From assembly GCF_037975245.1 (NCBI RefSeq), contig NC_092581.1:19306303-19370302 (forward strand): a stretch of DNA of 64,000 nt. Reading direction: 5' to 3'. The translations under genes and the position numbers were made by a program. Origin of the DNA: Apostichopus japonicus (Eukaryota; Echinodermata; Holothuroidea; Aspidochirotida; Stichopodidae). Below are positions 14,801 through 24,450 of the stretch, in pieces; positions within the stretch are counted from its first letter, which is position 1, and each line of letters starts with the position of its first letter. A model generated the notes under the pieces. It worked only from the letters and a program-made list of their open reading frames with translations. It had not been told where the DNA came from and ran no database searches.

Positions 14801-17800
14801 GATGATTTTTGGCTATCGAAGCCGGTGCTTGACTTTTTTCGATCATCAAATCCAGGCTTTCCTTAGTTGCTTCCGAAACTTAAATATCCGGAAGAAATTA
14901 GACCACTTAATTGGAGAATATAGGAAAACATATGGGATCTTATGTTATGTTAGTTTATCAGCTCTTGTCGACAATATAATAGACTAACAATGATAGGATA
15001 ACATGAAAAAATAATCGTTCAAATGATACTCCTCAGTTTAAACCACTTAAATATAGGAAGAGTTAATACACAAAAGAATAACATGCCAAACATGACTTGT
15101 ACGTTATAAGTATAGAAGACATGTGAAGTATGAGTCATCTAATGATATCCTCTCCCTTTCCTGCTCAATCGTGCCAAACCTTATACAAACTATCCCAGCC
15201 ACTGCCCCAGCCTATTCGACTCCAATATACCTGCTATGCTTAGGCCGAAAATATACATGCAGAAACAATGATAGGGAACTATCTGCTCAATTTCGAGGGA
15301 ATATATCACTGCACCAGACCTAACACTGTCAGGACCACAGCCCCAGGTATTGTTTTTTTTTTGGTGACCACTATCTACATTCAGTTTCTTCTCTTAAAAT
15401 TGTTAATTCTATGATTTTTGTTATTATTTTTATTTATATAATTTTATTATTGTCATCTTTAAAGACGGTAGTCCTTCTCAGTGCAGAAGCACTGCTATAT
15501 TGCTCCCCCCCCCCCCCCTCAACTTCCTCATAACCCTCTGCTATATCTCAATGTTACTTATACTGTTCATGTAATATAGATATAATGTGTATAAACTCTA
15601 GAAGATGTGTATTGGAATGACTTTAATCCCCTAATCCACTTTCTGTACATCCTTTCCCATCATTAAACATATAGCATGTGACTGAAGTTTCCTGAAGTGA
15701 AGTAACAACAACTCATTTTGAAGGTCATGCTTTCCTTTTTCTTTAATAGCCATTATTAAAGGTATCGTTACATTGAGAAGGTGTACGGTAGGCCTTAGAA
15801 GCATTGCAATACGTACAGTTTTTCAATGTGTTGCTTTCCCGTCCATATTTAATCGTTGTGTCCTCGTACAACCATGCAAATATTGTCACCCTGCATTTAT
15901 TATAGTTAAGTAGTACATATATTGGTTGAATGAACTTGATGTGCACTTAGTGCCAGACGTTTAGTACCAATCAAAACGGTATGAGTTCAAGTGGAATTGC
16001 CCTCGTTATGATGGCGAATACAAGTAAAATGCTATAAAAACGTTAACGAGTACGTAATCTTGCACTAGTACAGTAACTATACTAAATTTCAATAACAATA
16101 ACAAAGCCCAGAGTACGAATACAAATATATGAGGACGAGAAGAGTATAGAGGCAATTAGCTTGGAATACGAATATCCACGAGAAGACTTACTACAAGTCG
16201 GCTGAGTTTTGACCATGTCATTGTGCGAGGTCAAGAAATGTCAAGGGCGTTTTAAGATCACCTGAGGTTTTCGGATCAGAGGTTAAGAAAGAACTGGACT
16301 CGTGGATTTACAGCAATAATATAAAGAGGCGAAAAGGAATAAACACAAATTAACATCAACAGGGCATCGTCATATGTAGCTGGGCCACACACTCGACATC
16401 ATCACAGTCGTAAAGCACCGGAAATAACTGATAGCTTCTTCCACTCAGGAAGCTGCTATGGTAACTTAGAACTATCAGGAAAATACTTCTCTTGAAGCAC
16501 AGCACTACATGTACACATACACAACCTGTCTTGAGTGACAATTTCTCGTGATATGTTATGTACATAGTGCATGTCGTACGAAAATGTTCTCTTAGGCAGA
16601 GGGATCAACCTGGATAGGAGTCAAGTATGTTCCTATATATAACAGTAGAACAACTACTACATCCCGCCCGCCCCTCCTCACCTGCCCGATGTCATTGACA
16701 CGTTTGTAAATAGAACATGTTCTACCTGTTGGATATATAAAGGCAATTTCTATTCTTCATATATATGTATTTGCAATTAACGACTAGTTATAAAACAAAA
16801 CACAATGGCAGTAACTAATAATAACCTGAATTGTTTCCCAAGGGTCGATTGTTAACACATATTGTCTACAAAGCTTAGTCAACTCATCGACAATTAACAC
16901 TCGAATGGATGTATTTTATCTTTTAGATAAATTTCGAAGCTCATCTGCTCATACAATCTCCTGGCTGACACGTCCCAAGGTCAAATGAGGTCGAATTTGT
17001 CATGACCTAGTTGGATGGGATAGATATTCCGAAGGATTAACTTCCGATTAAGAGATTCTATAGCGGATGGACGGAGGATATAACTATTGCTCCAATTAGG
17101 TCTTCGTTGATGATTTTTTTGCTCGTCAAATATAGAAACGATTCACCGTGTAAATCGCTCACATTTGATACTTTGAAACAACATTATATTAATCTTTTTA
17201 TTCCTTTTCATGTGTCTGCAATGTTGACTCATCATGTAACTCGCTCACATATGGTACTTTAAAACAATATTTTACTAATCCTGTTTTCCTCTTCATGTGT
17301 CTGCAATGTGGGTCACGTTTTTTAAGTTGATGAATGTCCCTAACTTCCTAAGATTCCTTCCAACATTTGATCCTGGCGTATTTACAAGGATGTATAAGCC
17401 TGTCTGTCTGTCTTATATTTCATATTACTCATCTGTCCTGTAGTTTTAGTTCTCAATGCTTTAATATTACACTCCAGTATCACTTTTGACATCCGACCAG
17501 AGAATGCGTCAATAATCGTCTGAGTTGGATTGAGGCAATCATTGATCTCTAGATTATGGTATATGTGTCATATACTCTCATACGAATAATATCTGAAATT
17601 CGACTTGTGTGTGTGGTTTGTCATGTGTGTGTGTGTGTATCTGTAAGCACTGTTACGTCACAAAGAACTCTGTCTCCGTGGATGGGTAAGGAAAGGAACA
17701 CACATATGACAAATCTCCATTCTATAAGTTCATCCCAATCGATTCAAATTTCAAACTCAACTTTTGTGAGGATCAGTTCATGGATAGTGACGAGAAAGTG

Positions 17801-19098
17801 CTGATTGATAAACTTATATGATCACAATCCCTCACTGATTGCAATATAATAATCCACAAAATGCCAGAAATGTTAACGAATATGCTACCATAGTAACTAA
17901 CGACTGGCAATTACTAGTATAAACCTATCAATTATCACCAGTAATCGTTTGTGTTGAAAGAACGACTGTTTGACAAAGGCTACGTGTGAGTAACGCACAT
18001 CTTTGTTATGCTGTTCGGATGCAATCACCGATCTATGAATTAGGAAGTTTGTACACTTATTCTAGAGATCAAGATTTACAACACATCACGACCAGAAGGC
18101 ATTGAGAAACTTCTAGTGGCATCTCAAGAATATGAGGTCACCAATAGTATGGAGAGAGACAACATATGAGTTTTAACATGTCCCTTAATTTGATCAATCT
18201 TAAAAGTAATTAGAATTTATGGCATTTGAAAGATATGACACAGACAGAAGATACGGGATACAAAAACCTTAGACGATATATGTTGGCATTGGCAACACTT
18301 CTAGTGAAGACACCGTGAGAAATAATTACGAGTCAGTAATGGCATACGCTAACACAGTTACTGTGTAGAAGTGGTTTCCAGAGTCTACTCCCCAAATGGA
18401 CCATCCATCCTCAAATCGAATCCGTCACAGATTTTATTTCGAACCGAGACGAGTGGTTCCGAAATCGGTTATAGTCAAGATATTCTTGGTACTATTTCCG
18501 GTCAAGTCGCGATTTTCGTTAAGTTTGGAATGAAACACAGACAACTGAAAGCAGAAGTAGGTCTGTACTATACATTAAGTGACCAAATATATAGCCTAAT
18601 GGAACACAATCAAAGGCTTCTTAAGGAGAGATTACTTAGATCCTCCAATAAGACGTTACTCACCTTGACAGTTGCGAAGATATCATCTTCTTCCTCCGTC
18701 TCGAACACTTTCCTGAAAGAGTCATCTGCCGACAGTAAGCTTTTCTTTCCTAGAATTAGACGATGTGGACCCCCGAGACCTACGGGAGGAGGAATAGGTT
18801 TCTCATCGTCAATGTTGGTATCATCAATATAAAACAGTTCTGTGTCTTCCTCTTTTCCTTCGTGAACTCCATACCAAGCAAATGTTTCTCCTCCTCCTCC
18901 CTCTCCTTGTTCGAGTCCAGTTCTTCTTCTAAAGGGTCTACTTCTCTTTTTACCCCAAGAGAAGTTTCCCGAAACTTGTATTTGAATATGAACGAGTACT
19001 ACGGCGAGGAGAAATGTAACAGTGATGCATCTCGTGAAGGACTTGGTGCGGTTTCTACCCGTAAACCAAAGAAGTCGGTTGATTCTCCGAAGAATCAT
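2578..19098 (-). CDS. METTL24: METTL24-like methyltransferase, five exons, complete
   Basis: Predicted type II membrane protein with a Methyltransf_22-type (SAM-dependent methyltransferase-like) domain. The substrate is unknown for the family. Coding exons in transcript order are 18664-19098, 6255-6362, 5328-5449, 4129-4387 and 2578-2889, totalling 411 codons plus stop. All introns are GT/AG and phases join cleanly. Residues 24-42 form a single hydrophobic segment after a basic N-terminus, followed by an acidic linker. Family marks are CIVYSF (216-221), CEVHVFDP (239-246) and ADLESSEW (314-321), matching the METTL24 order YSFG, VFDP and D-x-E-x-x-EW as I recall it. Human METTL24 is about 366 residues, so the size is reasonable. 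The position where the family usually has glycine (YSFG) is arginine here, spanning the exon 3/4 junction. The start is the first ATG before the anchor. Intron 1 is about 12.3 kb, so a missed phase-0 exon cannot be excluded. Confidence 0.85.
4129..4387 (-). CDS. METTL24: METTL24-like exon 4 with the VFDP motif
   Basis: 259 bp. The acceptor CGTTCTCCCACAG is strong. The donor AAG/GTTCGT is weaker but in the correct phase. It encodes the stretch leading to [10 protein letters not shown], where the acidic residue after beta-strand 2 is expected to contact SAM in this fold, and continues to ELGHHK. The plus strand carries long overlapping frames here that are shadows. Confidence 0.85.
5328..5449 (-). 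CDS. METTL24: METTL24-like exon 3 with the CIVYSF motif
   Basis: 122 bp. The acceptor is TTAATTTTACAG and the donor is TTTAG followed by GTAAAT. It encodes a cysteine-bearing segment, then [13 protein letters not shown] and CIVYSF. It ends two bases into a codon that exon 4 completes as AGG (Arg). Relatives usually have glycine at this point. Confidence 0.8.
6255..6362 (-). CDS. METTL24: METTL24-like exon 2
   Basis: 108 bp, 36 codons, phase 0 at both ends. The acceptor TTCTTCAACAG precedes GATCCTGAT, and the donor is CAG followed by GTAAATG. The peptide contains [19 protein letters not shown], similar in character to the segment before the methyltransferase core in METTL24 relatives. It is too short to be found as a stand-alone frame; splice sites and phase support it. 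Confidence 0.75.
9848..9930. mobile_element. Truncated MITE end related to the 39535-39735 element
   Basis: Begins CAGTTGGGACAATTTTCTAA and matches the reverse complement of the right end of the element at 39535-39735 through the TAATGCTA block. A related GACAGTATGAA stretch follows, but no second terminal repeat is seen nearby. Confidence 0.5.
10180..10650 (-). other. Unexplained open reading frame in METTL24-like intron 1
   Basis: About 157 codons stay open on the minus strand, ending in a TAA at the left. A reasonable acceptor (GCATTTCTACAG) lies inside the frame near 10558. The peptide is basic and has no motif I recognise. It could be a chance frame, an unrecognised exon or transposon debris. 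Confidence 0.2.
17140..17310. repeat. Two-copy diverged tandem repeat, about 86 bp per unit
   Basis: Units at 17140-17225 and 17226-17310 share ATCGCTCACAT/ACTCGCTCACAT and end in CATGTGTCTGCAATGT. By eye they differ at many positions, so the duplication is old. No function is apparent. Confidence 0.65.
18664..19098 (-). CDS. METTL24: METTL24-like exon 1: signal anchor and acidic stem
   Basis: 435 bp, exactly 145 codons. It starts at an ATG and ends at AAG with a consensus GTGAGT donor. It encodes a basic N-terminus, one membrane segment at residues 24-42, a basic [10 protein letters not shown] patch, a glycine-rich stretch and an acidic region ending in [11 protein letters not shown]. The layout is typical of a type II Golgi or ER protein with a stem. 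The opposite strand carries a long overlapping frame with no family resemblance. Confidence 0.8.
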
Positions 19099-20187
19099 TG
19101 TTCACTGTGATGATGGTCTTCATGACACACGTCTAAACAGCAAAGAGACAAAAGACAAAGTTGATTTTTAATATGACGGGTACTTGCATTAGTCACATCA
19201 AAAACTGAGAAGTATCAATACATCTGTATTATTTCGATCCAAACAGGAAATCATAAAACAATCCAATTGATAAATGTGATCTCAACAATCATGTCATTCG
19301 TCTAAGAGAAAGATAAATTTATTCTTTTTGTTATTTACCGGATTCTACACACAATATTTCACATTAATAACGAAATTCGGTTACATATCTTCACCAAGTG
19401 TTCCGTTAATTTCCTTTTCATAGACGGGCTTGATATTTAATCATGTGTTTAGGACTGTAATCTAAGCCCATCGGAAATTTTATTAGCCCTAGTACTTCCT
19501 CACTAGTCATGTTCTATTATGTAGTCACATTTTGAAATGAGTCAATCGGTCTGCGGCTCCAGAGGCAGGCGGCATATAAAACCTGTGTTTGCACAAATTA
19601 CAGAAGTCATAGCAGAGTTAACCATTGTATGTAGTTAACTTGCTACTTATTGAAATGTCCAGACTCTACTTTCCACAATATATATGACACTGGGAAGGTT
19701 TACAACCATTGACATCGGTCAAATATTGTACGAACGGAATTCGATGTGTCGTTCCACCTTAATTGACTACCTGTATGTGCTGATGCTATCAGGGTATATC
19801 ACCGACAATACTTTACAGATTGTTAGACGTTTGTGTAGGTAATTGCTTCATAAAGAGTTCGACCTTTTCCATAAGAACTGGTGACTTTTCAAGACTTTCA
19901 AATCTATCAGTGTAGCTATACAATTCACGAGAAATGTCAATTTGTAACTGAATTGGAAGGATGCGTCACTTTAATGTACGGAAAATAAAATAATTGGCGG
20001 GCTCAACATCACACACAACATTATATAACTTCTCATATTGAACGATCATGTACTAGATGGATACATAACTAGAATCAGATGGGAGGTATACGGAAGCAAA
20101 TTTAAGGTTACACGAATTTAAGGATACCCTACAGCATGCACCTGGCTGCATCATTTATTAATGTCATGATTGGTCTATAAGCCATTA
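19099..20187. other. Gene-free stretch upstream of the METTL24-like gene
   Basis: AT-rich sequence between the METTL24-like start codon and a foldback element. It should contain the 5' UTR and promoter, but I see no convincing TATA box or CpG island and assign no site. Confidence 0.35.
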
Positions 20188-20321
20188 TAGTCAGGTGGCT
20201 TAGCAACAATTTTCAGGCTTAACGTTACAGGCTGGACAAAAGTACCAAATTTGGCATGGAGTTTCTTTTTGACCTATCTATTGATTTTATCCGTGGAACC
20301 CACTTGATCGGCTCCGATTTT

Positions 20322-20860
20322 CCAAGATGGCGGCCAAAATCCAAGATGGCCGCCAGAAAAAAAAGGAAATGTCATATATCTGGCTGTAAAAATCGGAGAC
20401 GAACAAATGAGGGGTCAATTAAGGTGTTTCCGTGGTTACTGAAACAGATGATGGTCATGGCATGTTGCTCGAGTAACCCACTTCCAAGATGGTGGCCAAA
20501 ATCCAAGATGGCCGCCAGAAAAATGGAAATGTCATATATCTGGCTGTAAAAATCGGAGATGAACAAATGAGGGGTCATTCAGATGTTTCCGGGGTCACTG
20601 AAACAGATGATGGCCATGGCATGTTGCTCGAGTAACCCACTTCCAAGATGGCGGCCAAAATCCAAGATGGCCGCCAGAAAAAAGGAAATGTCATATATCT
20701 GGCTGTAAAAATCGGAGATGAACAAATGAGGGGTCAATAAAGGTGTTTCCGGGGTCACTGAAACAGATGATGGCCATGGCATGTTGCTTGGGTAACCCAC
20801 TTCCAAGATGGCGGCCAGAATCTAAGATGGTCACCTGGAAAAAAAGGAAATTTCATCTAT
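20322..20860 (+). repeat. Left-arm tandem array of the foldback element, ~160-bp units
   Basis: CCAAGATGG starts recur at 20322, 20484, 20643 and 20803, spacings of 162, 159 and 160 bp. Each unit contains CATATATCTGGCTGTAAAAA and an AACAGATGATGG segment. The paired AAGATGGCGGCC and AAGATGGCCGCC blocks can also fold locally. Frames through the array are open in places but I regard them as non-coding. Confidence 0.8.
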
Positions 20861-21229
20861 ATTCATTTCCCAGACCCCTGTGCCCTTTACTGATTGGGAC
20901 CATCAAACCTTCCGTCCTCAAACGTGTCAATGAAACCAGGCTAACACCCTGACTATATGTTATGGCTGGTATTCTAATTGTGTCACTTTGGCTCAGGAAG
21001 CCACTTAGGACTTATTGGGGAACTTTGAGGTGTGATCGACCGTGGATAGACACTGTCGCAAAGCCCGTTATTATATGGGAGTAACGAGTGTCATGTAAGA
21101 CTGATTACATTGAGTCAACTATATAATAGGGTAACTTCACGGAATACCGACCAAATGTGAATACCGACTCATTGGAAGATTTTGTACGATTGTGCACCCT
21201 TCATAAACACAACGTCAATTCTGCTAACT

Positions 21230-22610
21230 TGACTTGATCGAGTTTGTTAAAGTTCGTGATTTGCCATGTGCACTGGTCTCCTTGGACCAGGAGAAGGCCA
21301 TTGACATGGTAGAACACGACTTTCTGTTCAGAACCTTAGAGTCCTTCGGATTGAACTCAGTGTTTATTCGTTGGGTCATGTTACTAAATAAGGACGTCAC
21401 GAGCATGGTCACTGTTAACGAATTAACTTCTGGTCCCTTCCCGGTTCGAAGGTTCGAGTCCATCAGGGTTGTCCCCTCTCCCCGTTGTTGTATGTTCTCT
21501 TCAGCAAAACGCTTAGTACCTCGCTGGACAGATGCTTAGGGTTTCGACCCTTCAATGTACCGGGTGGGGCTAGAGTTACAAGCGTGCAATATGCCGATGA
21601 CGTCACTTGTATTTTGTCAGACCTCGCCTCCTTCAAGCCTTTATTGAAGGTTTTGGCCACCAAGCTTCCAAGCGGCTACTGGTGCCAGACTTAGCTAGTC
21701 CAAGACCAAAGGGCTGCGTTTAGGAGGTTGGCGCGGCCAATCCCTCCCGTTCGATGCTAGTCAGATGTCATGATCAGGGTAAATGGCATCTGGCTAGGTT
21801 ATGGTGCCCCCAAGGCCACCACTTAGGCCGAGAAGGCTGATCAGGTGGGGCACGGCTCGACACTTTTAGTCGGAGGTGGCTCTCCCTCCCTGGGAAGGTT
21901 ACAGTTGTTAATCGTTTTATCGTTCCTCTCCCTTGGTATCCTGGTACGGTGATCGCTGCACCGGATCATGCCTTGGTGAGATTGGAGAGGATCATTTTTT
22001 ATTTCATTTGGGGAAAGCGCAAACCAAACCTTGTCAAAAGGATCGTTCTGTAAAAGACCCCCTTGACCGGTTGGCTATGGTCCACCTACCATCTAAACTG
22101 CGCCTTTTCCTTTGAAAAGGTGTGTTTGTTGCGTTTGAGAATCCTTCGTTTCCCTTTGCCTTTCTTGTTAGGTTCTGGTGTGGGTTTCTTTTTGGCCACC
22201 ACTGGCCTGGATCCTTTTCCAATAACCGGCCAAATGCGACACGCCCCTCGGGGGTGTATACTCAGATTGGTGACTCACTTCATAGAATCAAAGAGGAGGG
22301 CGGGCCAGATGTTCTGCTGAACGTGGCCCCCTCTGTGTTATGTTCAATGCCCGCGCCTGTGTGCCCGTCGGGTTGCCAAACCGCCATCACTACAGATGTG
22401 TGGCGGTCTGTGTGTTGTAAGTCACTAGATAGCCGTCTCCGGGACTTGGCATGGAGGATTGCACATGGGGTCCTCATCACTAACCATTTTCGCCTAGTCA
22501 GGTGGCGATTAGGTGATGGGATTTGTCAACATGTGGGCTGTGAGGCCATCGAGACTATGCAACACCTTTTGCTGGAGTGTTCCTTTGTCCGGTTGGTGTG
22601 GGAATGATGG
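21230..22610 (+). pseudogene. Degenerate non-LTR retrotransposon reverse transcriptase
   Basis: Broken frames encode recognisable pieces of a LINE ORF2 in the right order. DQEKAIDMVEHDFLF corresponds to RT motif A. Next comes a split QGCPLSPLLY block near 21460-21490, in a different frame from the preceding peptide. VQYADDVTCILSD, the YADD catalytic box, lies near 21588-21625. A SKTKGLRLGGW piece follows an in-frame stop near 21695. At about 22400-22607 there is a zf-RVT-like C-terminal segment with ETMQHLLLECSFVRLVW. At least two frameshifts and several stops show it is dead. The clade is not assigned. It lies inside the foldback element, either as a later insertion or as captured cargo. Confidence 0.8.
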
Positions 22611-23420
22611 TTTCACGCCTTCGTTATTGGTGTGATTGGTTGCACACTGTGGGCCATTAGTAGTGATTTTGTTTTGTATGGTTTGTTGCCCTCTGTGCCC
22701 AACATAGGTTAGGGATTTGCTGTTGTTGTTTGCCGCTATCATCAGGAGACACATCTGGAACAGCAGTTGCCGCCTAGTTTTTGATGGGGACGTCTGGAGG
22801 GCCGAGGCTGTCGTCTCCCTCATGCAAAGTGACATAGGTTGCGCATGGAGGCCGACCACGCACGGCTTCCCGACACTGGCCTTCGTAGACGCTGGCGCAA
22901 GCCTGTCGTCTACTATCGGGACGGCGTTCCCCGGATGAAATTTGGAGTGAGTTAGTTGTTAGGTGTGGGGGTTTGTGTGGTCGTTACATAATATATGGGT
23001 TGGTGGGGGGATTTTCTGTTTGTGGTTTGCAGTTTGCTTTTTGGGGCTGGTTTGTAGTGATTTATTGTATTGGTTCTGTTGGCCTATGGGTCCATGTCCT
23101 TTTCACGTCACGTTAAACGCTACGTTATATACATGTGTGGGTTAGTGGGAGATTTCTTTTTTTGGGTTTTAGTTGGGTTTTTTGTGGTTGTTATACAGAC
23201 TGGGATTGTTTTTGGTTCTGTTGACCTTTGGTCTGTGTCCGTTTTCTTTGCACGTAAAGAGCACACACGCAAATGCAGCAAGGCAAATCTGCCTTGCACA
23301 TCTCTTTGTCGATGCAATGTTCATCCAAATAGTGTACATCGACTGTGAACTGTCTGGTAAAGAAACATCGTATTGAAACATTGTACACAGAATTCTCGAA
23401 TACTTTCAGTATGTACTTAA

Positions 23421-23951
23421 AGGTCAGTGGAAGTGCTAACTTACATTTTTGAAGGTCACTTTAAGTGCAGCGGATTGATTTGAAACTTACATAGATGAAA
23501 AGAGTGTATTTCATAACCCCAAATATCAAAGTTTGAGTTTCAAACTCATTTCGTTACCTAAATATCCGGGTCCGTTGACGTCAAGAGGGACACGAAATGT
23601 ATGTCGCTATTGAATTTACACAGTACTTGCTGATTTTTCGTTCTTCCATAGATGAAAAGTTCAAGTTAATGTTAACTTCAAATTCAATGAATGCCTGCAT
23701 CTATATAATGTTCAAAATTCTGTAACGTTTCATTCAAATCAGATTCGCCATTCTTAAGTGGCAGAGTTTTGAAATTGTAAATTATGCATTATCTAATTGC
23801 TTCCCCCTTGACGTCACAAAAATATTACGTAATGGTAAATTTGTCTAATTTTCACACTGCATCGACTAAAAGTCTGTCTGGTGGTTGGATTTTCAATACT
23901 AATCAGAAGGAATCAGAATCTTCAAAGTCAAGTCTACATTTCCACTGACAT
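23421..23951. mobile_element. TTAA-flanked MITE nested in the foldback element
   Basis: The ends AGGTCAGTGGAAGTG and the complement of CATTTCCACTGACAT are imperfect inverted repeats. TTAA lies at both boundaries (23417-23420 and 23952-23955), the target duplication used by piggyBac-type elements. No coding sequence is seen; two TGACGTCA palindromes lie inside (23576, 23809). Confidence 0.6.
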
Positions 23952-23984
23952 TTAACAGTGACAACAAGTGTATTTTCTGTTATA

Positions 23985-24447
23985 TTGGCCGCTATCTTGG
24001 TAATAGGTGACCCAAGCAACATGTCATGACCATCATCTGTTTCAGTGACCCCGGAAATACCTGAATTGACCCCTCATTTGTTCATTTCTGATTTTTACAG
24101 CCAGATATATGATATTTCCTTTTTTTCTGGCGGCCATCTTGGATTTTGGCCGCCATCTTGAAAATGGGTGGCCCAAGCAACATGCCATGACCATCATCTG
24201 TTTCAGCGAACCCCGGAAACACCTGAATTGACCCCTCATTTGTTCATTTCTGATTTTTACAGCCAGATATATGACATTTCCTTTTTTTCTGGCGGCCATT
24301 TTGGATTTTGGCCGCCATCTTGAAAAATCGGAACCGATTAAGTGGGTTCCACGGATAAAATCGATAGATAGGTCGAAAAGAAACTCCATGCAAAATTTGG
24401 TACTTTTGTCCGGCCGGTAACGTCAAAGTTGCTAAGCCACCTGACTA
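23985..24447 (-). repeat. Right arm of the foldback element, inverted copy of the left arm
   Basis: Reverse-complement copy of the left arm. GGCCGCCATCTTG-type blocks recur near 23987, 24148 and 24310, about 161-162 bp apart. Outside the tandem units, the region from the GGAACCCACTT block to the terminus is closely similar between arms, giving mirror-image peptide frames (MEFLFDLSIDFIRGTHLIG on each arm) that are not evidence of a gene. Confidence 0.75.
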
Positions 24448-24450
24448 TTA

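Larger units (their letters stand above)
6363..18663 (-). other. Large intron 1 of the METTL24-like gene
   Basis: About 12.3 kb with no recognised exon. It contains a truncated copy of a CAGTTGGG MITE at about 9848-9930, and long G or C runs near 10693, 10914, 12215, 12396 and 14060. A lone hAT-like end (CAGTGGCGGAGC) sits at 14273. Other contents are an unexplained minus-strand open stretch at 10180-10650, a two-copy tandem repeat at 17140-17310, and TGACGTCA palindromes at 8854 and 11449. Confidence 0.6.
20188..24447. mobile_element. 4.26-kb foldback-type DNA element with TTA target duplication
   Basis: The outer 20 bp are a perfect inverted repeat (TAGTCAGGTGGCTTAGCAAC at 20188 and its complement ending at 24447). 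TTA sits immediately outside on both sides (20185-20187 and 24448-24450). The inverted ends are long and made of about 160-bp tandem units, roughly four on the left (to about 20860) and two to three on the right (from about 23985). Each unit carries AAGATGGCGGCC and its near-complement. The 3-bp TTA duplication would suit a PIF/Harbinger-type origin, but no transposase is seen, so the family is unassigned. The interior holds a LINE remnant and a nested TTAA-flanked MITE. Confidence 0.75.

Noticed and set aside
18371-18832. Plus-strand frame of 153 codons
   Set aside because: Overlaps METTL24-like exon 1 antisense; no recognisable domain.
20256-24389. Repeated MEFLFDLSIDFIRGTHLIG frames on both strands
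   Set aside because: They are mirror copies in the arms of the foldback element, not a duplicated gene.
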